Shown in pieces: positions 8,475-16,906 of a stretch of DNA of 64,000 nucleotides. The translations under genes were made by a program, and so were the position numbers. The first letter of the stretch is position 1. Each line of letters opens with the position of its first letter. Source of the DNA: Phytopseudomonas argentinensis (GTDB lineage Bacteria; Pseudomonadota; Gammaproteobacteria; Pseudomonadales; Pseudomonadaceae); assembly GCF_900113905.1 (NCBI RefSeq), contig NZ_FORC01000002.1:792772-856771 (forward strand), written 5' to 3'. Below the pieces are notes generated by a model, which had not been told where the DNA came from, made no database searches, and worked only from the letters and a program-made list of their open reading frames with translations.

Positions 8475-9776
8475 GTGAAGGATTTACCCATTGCGATCGT
8501 TGGCGCTGGCACCGCAGGGTTGGCCAGCGCCATCCTGCTGGCTCGCCAGGGCTGGTCGGTCACCCTCTACGAACGGGTCGCCGAGCTGCAGCCGGTGGGT
8601 GCCGGCATTCTGCTCCAGCCCTCGGGGCTCGCGGCCTTGCGTCATCTCGGTTTGCTCGACGAATGCACCGACCTCGGCGCGCCGATCAGCCGCTTGTTCG
8701 GCACCTCGGCTTGCGCGCAACGGGTGATTCTCGACACCCGCTATGCCCACTGGCAGGCCGATTCCTCTGGGCTCGGTATTCACCGCGGCGTATTGATGAC
8801 TGCTTTGCTCAATGCCGCGCGTGCCGCCGGGGTGAACCTGCGTACCGGTATCAGCATTTCCCGCTTCGTGCAGTTGCCCAGCCACGTGCGTCTGCTCAGC
8901 GACGATGGCCAGGGCAATGAGGCGGTGCTGGGCGAACATGCGGCGCTTATTCTGGCCGACGGCACCCGTTCGCAGCTACGCGCGCAGATGCAGGTGCGGC
9001 AAACGGTCAAGGCCTATCCCTGGGGCGCTTTGTGGAGCATCGTGCCGACTCCCGAGGGCGCCGACTCCACGGACCTGCGCCAGTGGTACCGTGGCTGCTC
9101 GCAGATGTTCGGCATAATGCCCACCGGTTGTACCCACGCCGACCGTCACACGCGCCTGAGCAGCCTGTTCTGGAGCCTGCCGGTGGCCAGCCATGGTGCC
9201 TGGCAGCAGGCTGGCCTGGAGGCCTGGAAAGATTCCGTGCGCCAACTGGCCGGTGCACCGGCGGAGGCCTTTTTGCACACGCTGGACACGCCCGAGCGGC
9301 TGATGCTGGCCAGCTACGCCGACGTGCGCATGCAGCAGTGGCATGACGGCCGGGTGCTGGCCATCGGCGATTGCGCCCACGCCATGAGCCCTCAGTTGGG
9401 GCAGGGCGCCAACATGGCGCTGGTCGATGCCGTGGCCCTGGGTGATGCTCTGGGCGCTTGCGGCATTGGCCAGTCTGCCGATCCTGCCGCCTGCTTTGCC
9501 GCCTATGGCGCTGTGCGCCGCGCCCACCTGGGTTATTACCGCCAGGCCAGCCGCCTGCTGACGCCATTGTTCCAGTCACACAGCAGCCTGTTGGCGGTGC
9601 TGCGCGACACCGCCCTGTTCCTGGCCCGGCACCTGCCCATGGGGCGCCAGCACGCCGTGACTACCCTGGTCGGCGCGCGCACCGGCTGGCTGTTCTCGGG
9701 TAACGGCGCTGCGCCCTTGCATGCCTGGCGCAAACCTGCTCCCGCACAGCCGGTGCTGGAAGCGACCTCGGTCTAG
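8475..9776 (+). CDS. FAD-dependent aromatic-ring/UbiH-type monooxygenase
   Basis: A 433-residue flavoprotein of the PHBH/UbiH hydroxylase group. The dinucleotide-binding motif IAIVGAGTAGLASAILLARQ opens the protein and ERVAELQPVGAGI follows. The second FAD motif is LAIGDCAHAMSPQLGQGANM, the GD(x)AH segment that binds the ribityl chain. Such enzymes hydroxylate aromatic or cyclic substrates with NAD(P)H and O2; the substrate is not readable. I prefer GTG 8475 because AGGA at 8464-8467 lies 7 nt upstream; GTG 8469 would add two residues. Its 3' end overlaps the convergent MFS gene by 4 bp. Confidence 0.88.
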   Translation: MKDLPIAIVGAGTAGLASAILLARQGWSVTLYERVAELQPVGAGILLQPSGLAALRHLGLLDECTDLGAPISRLFGTSACAQRVILDTRYAHWQADSSGLGIHRGVLMTALLNAARAAGVNLRTGISISRFVQLPSHVRLLSDDGQGNEAVLGEHAALILADGTRSQLRAQMQVRQTVKAYPWGALWSIVPTPEGADSTDLRQWYRGCSQMFGIMPTGCTHADRHTRLSSLFWSLPVASHGAWQQAGLEAWKDSVRQLAGAPAEAFLHTLDTPERLMLASYADVRMQQWHDGRVLAIGDCAHAMSPQLGQGANMALVDAVALGDALGACGIGQSADPAACFAAYGAVRRAHLGYYRQASRLLTPLFQSHSSLLAVLRDTALFLARHLPMGRQHAVTTLVGARTGWLFSGNGAAPLHAWRKPAPAQPVLEATSV

Positions 9777-10969
9777 GCAGCCGTCTCGGCCTTCTGCACC
9801 TGCCAGGCCCAGACGAACACCAGCAGACCGGCGACCGCGGTTGCCGCGCCTATGTAGCCCGTCGAGGTCCAGCCGAAACCGGCGCTGATCGCCAGGCCGC
9901 CGAGCCACGGGCCCAGGGCGTTGGCGATGTTGAAGGCTGCATGGTTGGATGCCGCGGCCAGCGTCTGGGCGCCGGTCGCCACATCCATCAGGTGGGTCTG
10001 CAGGGCGGGCGACAGCGCGGCGATGGTGCCCAGGGCGAGAATCGCCGGCAGCATCGTCCAGATCGACTGGCTGGCCGTTGGCAGCACCAGCAGTACCAGC
10101 GCACTCCACAGCAGGATCCAGGCCACCGACTTGAAGCGCAGGCGATCGAACAGCCAGCCACCGGCCATGTTGCCGAGAATGCAGCCGACACCGAACACCG
10201 CCATGGCCACCGGGATCATCCCCGGGCTGACCCGGGTGACTTCCAGCAGCGTCGGCGCCATGTAGCTGAACACGCAGAACATGCCGGCGAAGCCGATCGA
10301 GCCGATGCCCAGGGCCAGCCAGATCGGTGCGCGGTTGAAGGCACGCAGTTCGCTGATCGGGCTGCTGCGCACCTCGCTGCGATCCAGGGGCAACAGCAGG
10401 GCGATCATCGCCACGGTGGCCAGGGCAATCACGCTGACCAGGGCGAATGCGAAGCGCCAACTGGCGCTCTGCCCCAGCCAGGTGGCCAGCGGGTTGCCGA
10501 CCAGAATGGCCACACTCAGGCCCATCAACACCCTGCTCACCGCCTTGGCGCGCTTGTGCGGCGCAGCCATCGAAGCGGCGACCAGCATGGCGACCCCAAA
10601 GTATGCGCCATGGGGCAGGCCGGCGAAGAAGCGAAACACCAGCAGCGACAGGTAGTCTGGTGCCAGAGCACTGGCCAGGTTACCGATCGCGAACACGCCC
10701 ATCAGCAGCAACAGCAGGTGCTTGCGCAGCAGGCGCGAACCCAGCATCGCGAGGATCGGCGCCCCCACCACCACGCCCAGGGCGTAGCTGCTGATCACAT
10801 GGCCGACCTGGGGTTCGCTGACGCCCAGATCCTGGGCCACGTTGGGCATCAGACCCATGATGGAGAATTCGCTGGTGCCAATGGCGAAACCACCAAGCGC
10901 CAGGGCCAGTTCGATCAGCAGGATCGCTCCGGCGCTCAGGCGCGGGGCGGCGTGGGCAGAGCCACTCAT
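9773..10969 (-). CDS. MFS transporter, AraJ/PbuE-like drug:H+ antiporter type
   Basis: A 398-residue, 12-segment MFS protein. The start LLIELALALGGFAIGTSEFS and the later LMPNVAQDLGVSEPQVGHVI are typical of the DHA1 subgroup that includes AraJ, PbuE and sugar- or purine-efflux proteins. Loop motif LGSRLLRKHLLLLLM stands in for the usual GxLaDrxGrk. ATG 10969 has GAGG six bases upstream and is preferred over in-frame ATGs at 10981 and 11008. Its last codons overlap the end of the monooxygenase tail to tail. The exported compound is unknown. Confidence 0.88.
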   Translation of the reverse strand: MSGSAHAAPRLSAGAILLIELALALGGFAIGTSEFSIMGLMPNVAQDLGVSEPQVGHVISSYALGVVVGAPILAMLGSRLLRKHLLLLLMGVFAIGNLASALAPDYLSLLVFRFFAGLPHGAYFGVAMLVAASMAAPHKRAKAVSRVLMGLSVAILVGNPLATWLGQSASWRFAFALVSVIALATVAMIALLLPLDRSEVRSSPISELRAFNRAPIWLALGIGSIGFAGMFCVFSYMAPTLLEVTRVSPGMIPVAMAVFGVGCILGNMAGGWLFDRLRFKSVAWILLWSALVLLVLPTASQSIWTMLPAILALGTIAALSPALQTHLMDVATGAQTLAAASNHAAFNIANALGPWLGGLAISAGFGWTSTGYIGAATAVAGLLVFVWAWQVQKAETAA

Positions 10970-11053
10970 GGTGTACCTCATCTGGGGGGCGGCGAACAGG
11001 CGGGGCATTATTCACGCATTGGCCGGCCGAGAAAACCTCGGCGCCGCCCGAGG

Positions 11054-11842
11054 TCAACGGTAACGCTGCAGGATGGCCGCGAACTCGCCACTGTCCTGCA
11101 TCTGCCGCATCGCCTCGAGCAGCGCCCGGGTCGGCATGTCCGGCGCATCGCGCACCAGGCAGGCCACCTCATCGCGGGTCAGCTCGTGCACTTCATGAAG
11201 CTGGTCAGCGCTGCTGCGGCCCCGGTTGAACCACAGCAGGGCCAGCTCGTTGCTGACCGCATAATCGTAACGTCCGGCTGCCAGCTTGCGCAGTACCAGG
11301 CCCTGGGTGCGGGCATCATCACGCTTCAATGTGCCACTGGCGAACAAGGCGTCGAGGGTGGGGTAGTTGAAGCCCAGTACCGTGCCGATGGACTGTGCAC
11401 CAAGCGCCTCGGGAGCAATCGGTTGTTCGGAACGGCTGACCAGCAGATCACGCTGCACCATGAACGGGGCGCTCCACAGGTAACCGGGATAGACATCAGT
11501 CAGCCACTTCGGGTTGACGTAACAGCGCACGTCGATCTCCCGGTTGATCAGCGCGCGATGCACACGCATGCGCGGCAGCACCATCAGCTCGGCCTGACGA
11601 CCGACCTTGGCGGCCACGCCCAGGGAGAGATCGCGAAGAATGCCGTCGACTGCCTGACCGTCGCGGATCTGTGCCATGGGCATGACGCCGCTTTCGATGA
11701 TGGAAAAGCGCAGCGGTGGTTGCCCTGCGCTGCAGATGCCGCTCATCAGGGCAAGTGCCAGGGCGAGCGGATACGCCAGATAGCGGCGAACCAGGCGGGA
11801 AAAGGTGGTGTCGCACAAAGAGGTGGTCTGAAATCTGGTCAT
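11054..11842 (-). CDS. Periplasmic solute-binding protein, family 3-like (amino-acid type)
   Basis: About 262 residues with an N-terminal signal region (basic RLVRRYLAYP, hydrophobic LALALALMSGICSAG). The body follows the SBP_bac_3 fold: QPPLRFSIIESGVMPMAQIR, DGILRDLSLGVAAKVGR, EIDVRCYVNP, then APFMVQRDLLVSR and LAAGRYDYAVSNELALL, ending MQDSGEFAAILQRYR. In Pseudomonas such orphan proteins are often secreted or tethered amino-acid-binding or PAAT-like proteins with no adjacent permease, as here. The start is uncertain: ATG 11842 fits the signal peptide better, while ATG 11875 would add 11 residues; neither has a strong ribosome site. Confidence 0.75.
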   Translation of the reverse strand: MTRFQTTSLCDTTFSRLVRRYLAYPLALALALMSGICSAGQPPLRFSIIESGVMPMAQIRDGQAVDGILRDLSLGVAAKVGRQAELMVLPRMRVHRALINREIDVRCYVNPKWLTDVYPGYLWSAPFMVQRDLLVSRSEQPIAPEALGAQSIGTVLGFNYPTLDALFASGTLKRDDARTQGLVLRKLAAGRYDYAVSNELALLWFNRGRSSADQLHEVHELTRDEVACLVRDAPDMPTRALLEAMRQMQDSGEFAAILQRYR

Positions 11843-11947
11843 CGGTCGCTCGCGGTATGCTGAACGTTCGCCCATTGCAGAGCACGAAATTTTCAGATTA
11901 CTGTTTTAAAAGGCTTTTTATGTGGTTCGATTGACACAGCTTATTGG

Positions 11948-11995
11948 ATTGATGCTTTCAATCAATGGGCTCTCTGACCCATAAGGGGCTACTAT
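11948..11995 (+). promoter_or_regulatory. Candidate OxyR/LysR-type operator and promoter of ahpC
   Basis: A perfect dyad ATTGAT-N7-ATCAAT occupies 11948-11966 (equivalently ATTG-N11-CAAT, the LysR-type T-N11-A layout). It abuts the -35 position of a possible promoter whose -10 is TACTAT at 11990-11995, with no good -35 hexamer, as in activator-dependent promoters. OxyR controls ahpC in many Gram-negatives; that it acts here is inference, since the half-sites do not closely match the ATAG-N7-CTAT consensus. Confidence 0.4.
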
Positions 11996-12034
11996 CCCTC
12001 CTGTAAATTTTTCAACCCTCGAAGGAGTTCACAG

Positions 12035-12598
12035 ATGTCTTTGATTAACACTCAAGTCCAGCCGTTCAAGGTCAATGCCTTCCACAATGGCAAATTCATC
12101 GAAGTCACCGAGGAAAGCCTGAAAGGCAAGTGGTCGGTACTGATCTTCATGCCCGCTGCGTTCACCTTCAACTGCCCGACCGAGATCGAAGACGCCGCCA
12201 ACAACTACGAAGCCTTCCAGAAGGCTGGCGCCGAAGTGTACATCGTCACCACCGACACCCACTTCTCGCACAAGGTATGGCACGAAACTTCGCCGGCCGT
12301 TGGCAAGGCTCAGTTCCCGCTGATCGGCGACCCGACTCACCAGCTGACCAATGCCTTTGGCGTGCACATCGCTGAAGAAGGCCTGGCGCTGCGCGGCACC
12401 TTCGTGATCAACCCGGAAGGCCAGATCAAGACCGTCGAAATCCACTCCAACGAGATCGCTCGTGACGTGGCCGAGACCCTGCGCAAGCTGCAAGCCGCTC
12501 AGTACACCGCTGCCCACCCGGGCGAAGTGTGCCCAGCCAAGTGGAAAGAAGGCGCTCAGACCTTGGCTCCTTCCCTGGACCTGGTCGGCAAGATCTAA
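12035..12598 (+). CDS. ahpC: Alkyl hydroperoxide reductase subunit C (typical 2-Cys peroxiredoxin)
   Basis: A 187-residue cytoplasmic peroxidase that reduces H2O2, organic peroxides and peroxynitrite and is recharged by AhpF. The peroxidatic cysteine is C47 in FMPAAFTFNCPTE and the resolving cysteine is C166 in HPGEVCPAKW; both are intact. Length equals that of the enteric AhpC. AAGGAG at 12020-12025 precedes ATG 12035. ahpF follows after 236 bp holding a large imperfect palindrome and a terminator, so ahpC is probably made in excess over ahpF. Confidence 0.98.
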   Translation: MSLINTQVQPFKVNAFHNGKFIEVTEESLKGKWSVLIFMPAAFTFNCPTEIEDAANNYEAFQKAGAEVYIVTTDTHFSHKVWHETSPAVGKAQFPLIGDPTHQLTNAFGVHIAEEGLALRGTFVINPEGQIKTVEIHSNEIARDVAETLRKLQAAQYTAAHPGEVCPAKWKEGAQTLAPSLDLVGKI

Positions 12599-12737
12599 AA
12601 ATGGGCGTAGCGCTACTGCGCTAGGCATTGTTTCGTTGAAATCAGGCTCGGGCTGCTCATTACAGCTCGTAAACTCCGCGCCCTCGCCTGATTTCGCCTC
12701 GCACTGCAGTCGCTCGCGACGCGCTACATCCCATTTT
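12598..12737. repeat. Large imperfect palindrome between ahpC and ahpF
   Basis: Two arms of about 50 nt, 12598-12646 and 12687-12737, are imperfect inverted copies. The outer ends read AAAATGGGCGTAGCGC and GCGCTACATCCCATTTT, and the inner ends GAAATCAGG and CCTGATTTC, around a 40-nt loop. It begins at the ahpC stop codon, so the ahpC mRNA would end in a long hairpin. It could be an mRNA-stabilising structure or a short MITE-like insertion; the sequence cannot decide. Confidence 0.7.
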
Positions 12738-12772
12738 CCACCTACAAGCCAACAGGCTTTAAAGGTGCCCGA

Positions 12773-12803
12773 ACGCCCGGGCGTAACCCGTCCGGGCGTT
12801 TTA
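12773..12803 (+). terminator. Rho-independent terminator/attenuator between ahpC and ahpF
   Basis: Stem ACGCCCGG (12773-12780) pairs with CCGGGCGT (12792-12799) and is followed by TTTTA. It lies 32 nt upstream of ahpF and would limit read-through from ahpC, a common arrangement for this pair. Confidence 0.8.
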
Positions 12804-12834
12804 TTGCCCGAATTTCGTCATTGAGGACTCGTAT

Positions 12835-14388
12835 ATGTTGGACGCAACCCTTAAAACCCAGTTGAAGGCGTACCTGGAAAAGGTCAGCCAGCCGTTCGAG
12901 ATCGTCGCGTCCCTCGATGACAGCGACAAATCTCAGGAGCTCAAAGGCCTGCTCGACGATATCGTCAGCCTGACCGACAAGATCACCCTGAAAACCGATG
13001 GCACCGACGCTCGCGTGCCGTCGTTCGCCCTGAACCGCCCGAATGGCAACATCAGCCTGCGCTTCGCCGGCCTGCCGATGGGCCACGAGTTCACCTCGCT
13101 GGTGCTGGCTCTGCTGCAAGTGGGTGGCCACCCATCGAAACTGGCGGCCGAAGTGATCGAGCAGATCCAGAACCTGGAAGGCGAATTCAACTTCGAGACC
13201 TATTTCTCGCTGTCCTGCCAGAACTGCCCGGACGTGGTCCAGGCGCTGAACCTGATGGCTGTGCTCAACCCGAACATCCGCCACGTCGCCATCGACGGCG
13301 CACTGTTCCAGGACGAAGTCGAGTCCCGGCAGATCATGTCGGTGCCGAGCATCTATCTCAACGGCGAACTGTTCGGCCAGGGCCGCATGGACGCCGAGCA
13401 GATCCTCGCCAAGATCGACACCGGTGCCTCGGCCCGTGATGCCGAGAAGCTGAATGCCAAGGAGGCCTTCGACGTGTTGGTCATCGGTGGTGGCCCGGCC
13501 GGCGCCGCGGCAGCCATCTACGCCGCCCGCAAAGGCATCCGTACCGGCGTTGCCGCCGAGCGTTTCGGCGGTCAGGTGCTGGACACCATGGCCATCGAGA
13601 ACTTCATCTCGGTGCAGGAGACCGAAGGCCCGAAACTGGCCCGCGCCCTGGAAGAGCACGTCAAGCAGTACGAAGTCGACATCATGAACCTGCAGCGCGC
13701 CAGCGCGCTGATCCCGGCATCCAGCGCCGGCGGCCTGCACGAAGTGAAGTTCGAGAGCGGTGCCAGCCTGAAGGCCAAGACCGTGATTCTCTCCACCGGC
13801 GCGCGCTGGAGGGAAATGAACGTGCCGGGCGAGCAGGAATACCGCAACAAGGGCGTGGCCTACTGCCCGCACTGCGACGGCCCGCTGTTCAAGGGCAAGC
13901 GTGTGGCGGTGGTCGGCGGTGGCAACTCCGGTGTGGAAGCGGCCATCGATCTGGCCGGTATCGTTGCCGAAGTCACCCTGCTCGAGTACGACAGCAAGCT
14001 GCGTGCTGACGCCGTGCTGCAGAAGAAACTCTACAGCCTGCCCAACGTCAAGGTGATCACCAGCGCCCTGACCAGCGAAGTGAAAGGCGACGGCCAGAAA
14101 GTCACCGGCCTGGTCTACAAGGATCGCAACTCCGACGAGTTCATCCCGGTAGAGCTGGAAGGCATCTTCGTGCAGATCGGCCTGCTGCCCAACTCCGAAT
14201 GGCTCAAGGGCTCGGTAGAGCTGTCGGACCGCGGCGAGATCATCGTCGACGCCCGTGGTGAAACCTCACTGCCAGGCATCTTCGCCGCTGGCGACGTGAC
14301 CACGGTGCCGTACAAGCAGATCGTCATCGCCGTGGGCGAGGGCGCCAAGGCATCGCTGAGCGCTTTCGATCATCTGATTCGTAGCTGA
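12835..14388 (+). CDS. ahpF: Alkyl hydroperoxide reductase subunit F (flavoprotein disulfide reductase)
   Basis: A 517-residue cytoplasmic FAD enzyme that passes electrons from NAD(P)H to AhpC. The N-terminal tandem-thioredoxin domain (about 1-200) has the active disulfide SCQNC (C128, C131). The reductase domain begins [13 protein letters not shown] (GGGPAG 218-223), has its own redox disulfide CPHC (C344, C347), a second nucleotide-binding motif [14 protein letters not shown], and the FAD-binding end [16 protein letters not shown]. All redox centres are present and the length is normal. The gene ends 17 nt before a strong terminator. Confidence 0.98.
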   Translation: MLDATLKTQLKAYLEKVSQPFEIVASLDDSDKSQELKGLLDDIVSLTDKITLKTDGTDARVPSFALNRPNGNISLRFAGLPMGHEFTSLVLALLQVGGHPSKLAAEVIEQIQNLEGEFNFETYFSLSCQNCPDVVQALNLMAVLNPNIRHVAIDGALFQDEVESRQIMSVPSIYLNGELFGQGRMDAEQILAKIDTGASARDAEKLNAKEAFDVLVIGGGPAGAAAAIYAARKGIRTGVAAERFGGQVLDTMAIENFISVQETEGPKLARALEEHVKQYEVDIMNLQRASALIPASSAGGLHEVKFESGASLKAKTVILSTGARWREMNVPGEQEYRNKGVAYCPHCDGPLFKGKRVAVVGGGNSGVEAAIDLAGIVAEVTLLEYDSKLRADAVLQKKLYSLPNVKVITSALTSEVKGDGQKVTGLVYKDRNSDEFIPVELEGIFVQIGLLPNSEWLKGSVELSDRGEIIVDARGETSLPGIFAAGDVTTVPYKQIVIAVGEGAKASLSAFDHLIRS

Positions 14389-14404
14389 TCCGCCGCTGCA
14401 CATG

Positions 14405-14434
14405 AAAAACGGGCCTAGCGGGCCCGTTTTTTTG
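14405..14434 (+). terminator. Rho-independent terminator of ahpF
   Basis: AAAACGGGCC (about 14406-14415), loop TAGC, then GGGCCCGTTTTTTT: a GC-rich stem with a seven-T tail, immediately after the ahpF stop codon. Confidence 0.92.
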
Positions 14435-14539
14435 TGTTCCGCAGAGCTTGGGGGAGCATGCGGGGTGACACCGGACTGGCAAGGTTGTGTGAGTGCGCGG
14501 GTGTTTTCCGCGCTCAAGCTGCTTATCTACGTCTACTGA

Positions 14540-14790
14540 CGTCTCCGGTTTCGCCCTCCGGGCGAGTCACTTTTGCGGGCAAAAGTAACCAAAACCCTCC
14601 GCCCGATCATCCGGCCCCGGCTACGCCGGGGTTCGCTCACTCCATCGCCGTTCCAGAGGCCCGCCGCGAAGGGCCATCCATGGCCCATCGCGGCTCTCGC
14701 GGCATCCATGCCGCTCAACCTCTTCCACGACGATTGCGTTCGCCCTCCTGGACGGGCTCTTCCCGTCCGCTGAACCGGAGGCAATTCACG
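14540..14790 (+). repeat. Structured intergenic repeat, copy 2
   Basis: Hairpins: stem I ACTTTTGC (14569-14576) with GCAAAAGT (14579-14586); stem II CCCCGGC/GCCGGGG (14615-14631); stem III GGGCCAT/ATGGCCC (14671-14686); stem IV GCGGCAT/ATGCCGC (14699-14714). Stem IV differs from copy 1 by a compensated A-T to G-C change. The tail carries CGCCCTCCTGGACGGG. Confidence 0.8.
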
Positions 14791-14879
14791 GAGCTTTGTG
14801 GGCTTGGGCATGAGATCAGCCCTGGGCTGACCTGGATGCAACTATAGGTTACTTCCCGTAAGCCCCGTTCGTGCAGGCG

Positions 14880-15125
14880 CGCGAATTGTCCCCTTCAGGA
14901 GGGTGAGTGGAATCGTTGCGTAGAGGGGCGAGCGGCATGGATGCCGCGAGAGGCTTAAAGGGCCAGGGATGGCCCTTGTAAGCCGACCCTCGGAGCGACG
15001 ATGGAGCGAACGAACCCCGGCGCAGTCGGGGCCGGATGATGGGGTGCGCTTTCTTTTGCTTACTTTTCTTTGCGCACTTCAAAGAAAAGTGAGTCGCCCG
15101 AGGGGGCGAAACAGGGAGTTTCTGC
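14880..15125 (-). repeat. Structured intergenic repeat, copy 3 (inverted relative to copy 2)
   Basis: Read on the minus strand. Stem IV GCGGCAT/ATGCCGC lies at 14932-14947, stem III AAGGGCCA/TGGCCCTT at 14958-14977, stem II CCCCG/CGGGG at 15015-15031, and stem I ACTTTTCTTTG (15062-15072) with CAAAGAAAAGT (15080-15090), a perfect 11-bp stem. Its tail CCTTCAGGAGGG faces that of copy 2. Confidence 0.8.
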
Positions 15126-15242
15126 ACACAACGCAGTGGCGTCTAAACACCTAACGACACGACACACTGATTTGCCAGTACGGTGCCAAGACTGACGCTA
15201 CTGAGATTATGCGAAGAGCCTTCTTCCTGCCATACGCCCGAC

Positions 15243-15638
15243 TCAGTCGGTGTCTTCGTCACGAATCAGCACGTAACTGCTGCCGTTCTCATCGTCCAGG
15301 CGCTCGCAAACGAAGTACATCTCCACCTTGCCGGCGTTCATGGCGGCCAGCAGGTCGCCGGCCTGGGGGGCGAAGAAGGCCTTGGAGCCGGGCTTGGCTT
15401 CGCAGGCGATCAGCGCGGTGACGAACAGCGCCGGGTCGGTACCGTCGAAGTAATCCTCGCGCTCGTCGGCATCCCATTCCTGGGGCGGCTCGAATGGGCC
15501 GGTGAACAGTACCTTGGCATCGCCCAGATCCTCTTCCTCGGCGTCCAGGTCGTCTTCGTCCGGGCGGTAGACCGTGCAGTCCAGGGCGTCGGCGGCGTCC
15601 AGCACGTGCTGGCGATTTTGGTCATCGGCTAGGGACAC
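15243..15638 (-). CDS. Conserved hypothetical acidic protein
   Basis: A 131-residue, very acidic protein: DEDDLDAEEEDLGD near residues 27-40, DADEREDYFDGTD further on, and the C-terminal tail LIRDEDTD. I do not recognise a domain. Predicted alternation of helices and strands suggests a small cytosolic fold. It is divergent from the M14 carboxypeptidase gene, with 137 bp between the starts. Its clustered Asp/Glu and acidic C-terminus are notable next to a member of a peptidase family that trims acidic tails in eukaryotes, but no functional link is shown. Codon use is native. Confidence 0.8.
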   Translation of the reverse strand: MSLADDQNRQHVLDAADALDCTVYRPDEDDLDAEEEDLGDAKVLFTGPFEPPQEWDADEREDYFDGTDPALFVTALIACEAKPGSKAFFAPQAGDLLAAMNAGKVEMYFVCERLDDENGSSYVLIRDEDTD

Positions 15639-15775
15639 GTTGGCTCCGGTTCTCGATAAAGGAAGGCGTCAGTGTGCGGTGCAGCACCGCGCGCTGCAAT
15701 CGTCGTGTGTGCATTTCCTCGGCGTCGGGAACCTGCGATGCTGCGGCCACCGTGAACACAGCAACGAGAACAGCC

Positions 15776-16906
15776 ATGAAGATCAGCTCGGATTTCGACA
15801 GCGGCAACATCCTCGTGCAGGACGCCAGCAACCCGCACAAGGTGCTGCTGGCCATGCGCAAGGATCTCAACAGCGATCACTTCCAGTGGTTCCATTTCCA
15901 TGTCGAGGGTCTGACGCCGGGCACGCGCCATGACTTCAGCATCACCAATGCCGGGCAGTCCGCATACAGCCATGCCTGGACGGGCTATAACGCCGCTGCA
16001 TCCTACGATCAGCAGACCTGGTTCCGGGTGCCCAGCCGCTTCGAGGATGGCGGGCTGCATTTTGGCCTGGAGCCCGAGCACGAGCAGATCTGGTTCGCCT
16101 ACTTCGAACCCTACAGTCGTGAGCGCCACGCCGCCCTGATCGACAAGGCGCTGGCCTTGCCAGGTGTCGAGCTGCAGGCCCGCGGGCGCAGCCTCGAGGG
16201 CCGCGACATCGAGTTGCTGCGCGTGCATCGCCATGCCAGCGCGACGCGCAAGGTGTGGATCATCGCCCAGCAACATCCGGGCGAGCACATGGCCGAGTGG
16301 TTCATGGAGGGCATCATCAGGCGCTTGGGCGACTCCGCTGACAGCGAACTGGATGCACTGTTGCAACAGGCCGACCTGTACCTGGTGCCTAACATGAACC
16401 CCGATGGCGCCTTCCGCGGTCACCTGCGCACCAATGCGGCGGGGCAGGACCTCAATCGTGCCTGGCAGTCGGCGAGCGCCGAGCGCAGCCCGGAAGTGCT
16501 GTTCGTGCAGCAGGCGATGCGCGAGATCGGCGTGGACCTGTTTCTGGATATCCACGGCGACGAGGAAATTCCCCACGTGTTCACCGCCGGCTGCGAAGGC
16601 AACCCCGGCTTCACGCCGCGCCTGGAGGCACTGGAGAGCGAGTTTCGCCAGCGCCTGGTGGACAGCGGCGCCGAGTTTCAGACCCGCTTCGGTTACCCGC
16701 GCAGCGCACCGGGCAAGGCCAACCTCAACCTGGCCTGCAACGCGGTTGGCGAGGAGTTCGACTGCCTGTCATTCACCCTGGAGATGCCGTTCAAGGATCA
16801 TGACGATACCCCCAATCCTCAGACCGGTTGGAACGGCGAGCGCTCGATGAAGCTGGCTGCCGACATGCTCGGCGTGATTGGCCAGATGGTCGATCGTCTG
16901 CGCTGA
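15776..16906 (+). CDS. M14 zinc metallocarboxypeptidase of the cytosolic (CCP/Nna1-like) group
   Basis: A 376-residue cytosolic protein. Residues 1-125 form the beta-rich N-terminal domain characteristic of cytosolic carboxypeptidases (WFHFHVEGLTPGTRHDFSI, HFGLEPEHEQIWFAYFEPYS). The peptidase domain has the HxxE zinc motif QHPGEHMAEW (H167, E170), VPNMNPDGAFRGHLRTN, DLNRAW (N227, R228), the third zinc ligand H260 in LDIHGDEE, and the catalytic glutamate E336 in FTLEMPF. The catalytic set is complete. Relatives in eukaryotes remove glutamates from tubulin tails; P. aeruginosa has a structurally studied homologue, but to my knowledge its bacterial substrate is unsettled. No signal peptide is seen. 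Confidence 0.92.
   Translation: MKISSDFDSGNILVQDASNPHKVLLAMRKDLNSDHFQWFHFHVEGLTPGTRHDFSITNAGQSAYSHAWTGYNAAASYDQQTWFRVPSRFEDGGLHFGLEPEHEQIWFAYFEPYSRERHAALIDKALALPGVELQARGRSLEGRDIELLRVHRHASATRKVWIIAQQHPGEHMAEWFMEGIIRRLGDSADSELDALLQQADLYLVPNMNPDGAFRGHLRTNAAGQDLNRAWQSASAERSPEVLFVQQAMREIGVDLFLDIHGDEEIPHVFTAGCEGNPGFTPRLEALESEFRQRLVDSGAEFQTRFGYPRSAPGKANLNLACNAVGEEFDCLSFTLEMPFKDHDDTPNPQTGWNGERSMKLAADMLGVIGQMVDRLR

Larger units (their letters stand above)
14467..15187. mobile_element. Composite repeat element A (two structured repeats tail to tail, inverted termini)
   Basis: A 721-bp non-coding unit between the 3' ends of convergent genes (ahpF and the acidic protein gene). Its left end reads ACCGGACTGGCAA (14470-14482). 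Its right end, read on the minus strand, is ACCGTACTGGCAA (complement of 15172-15184). The two halves are copy 2 (plus orientation) and copy 3 (minus orientation) of the structured repeat. Element B at 30853-31640 has the same architecture and the same termini. No credible protein is encoded. Transposition in trans is inference from the termini. Confidence 0.6.

Noticed and set aside
9941..11863. 640-aa plus-strand frame antisense to the MFS and binding-protein genes
   Set aside because: Gln/His/Ala-rich shadow frame of high-GC coding DNA; the minus-strand genes have clear domains and start sites.
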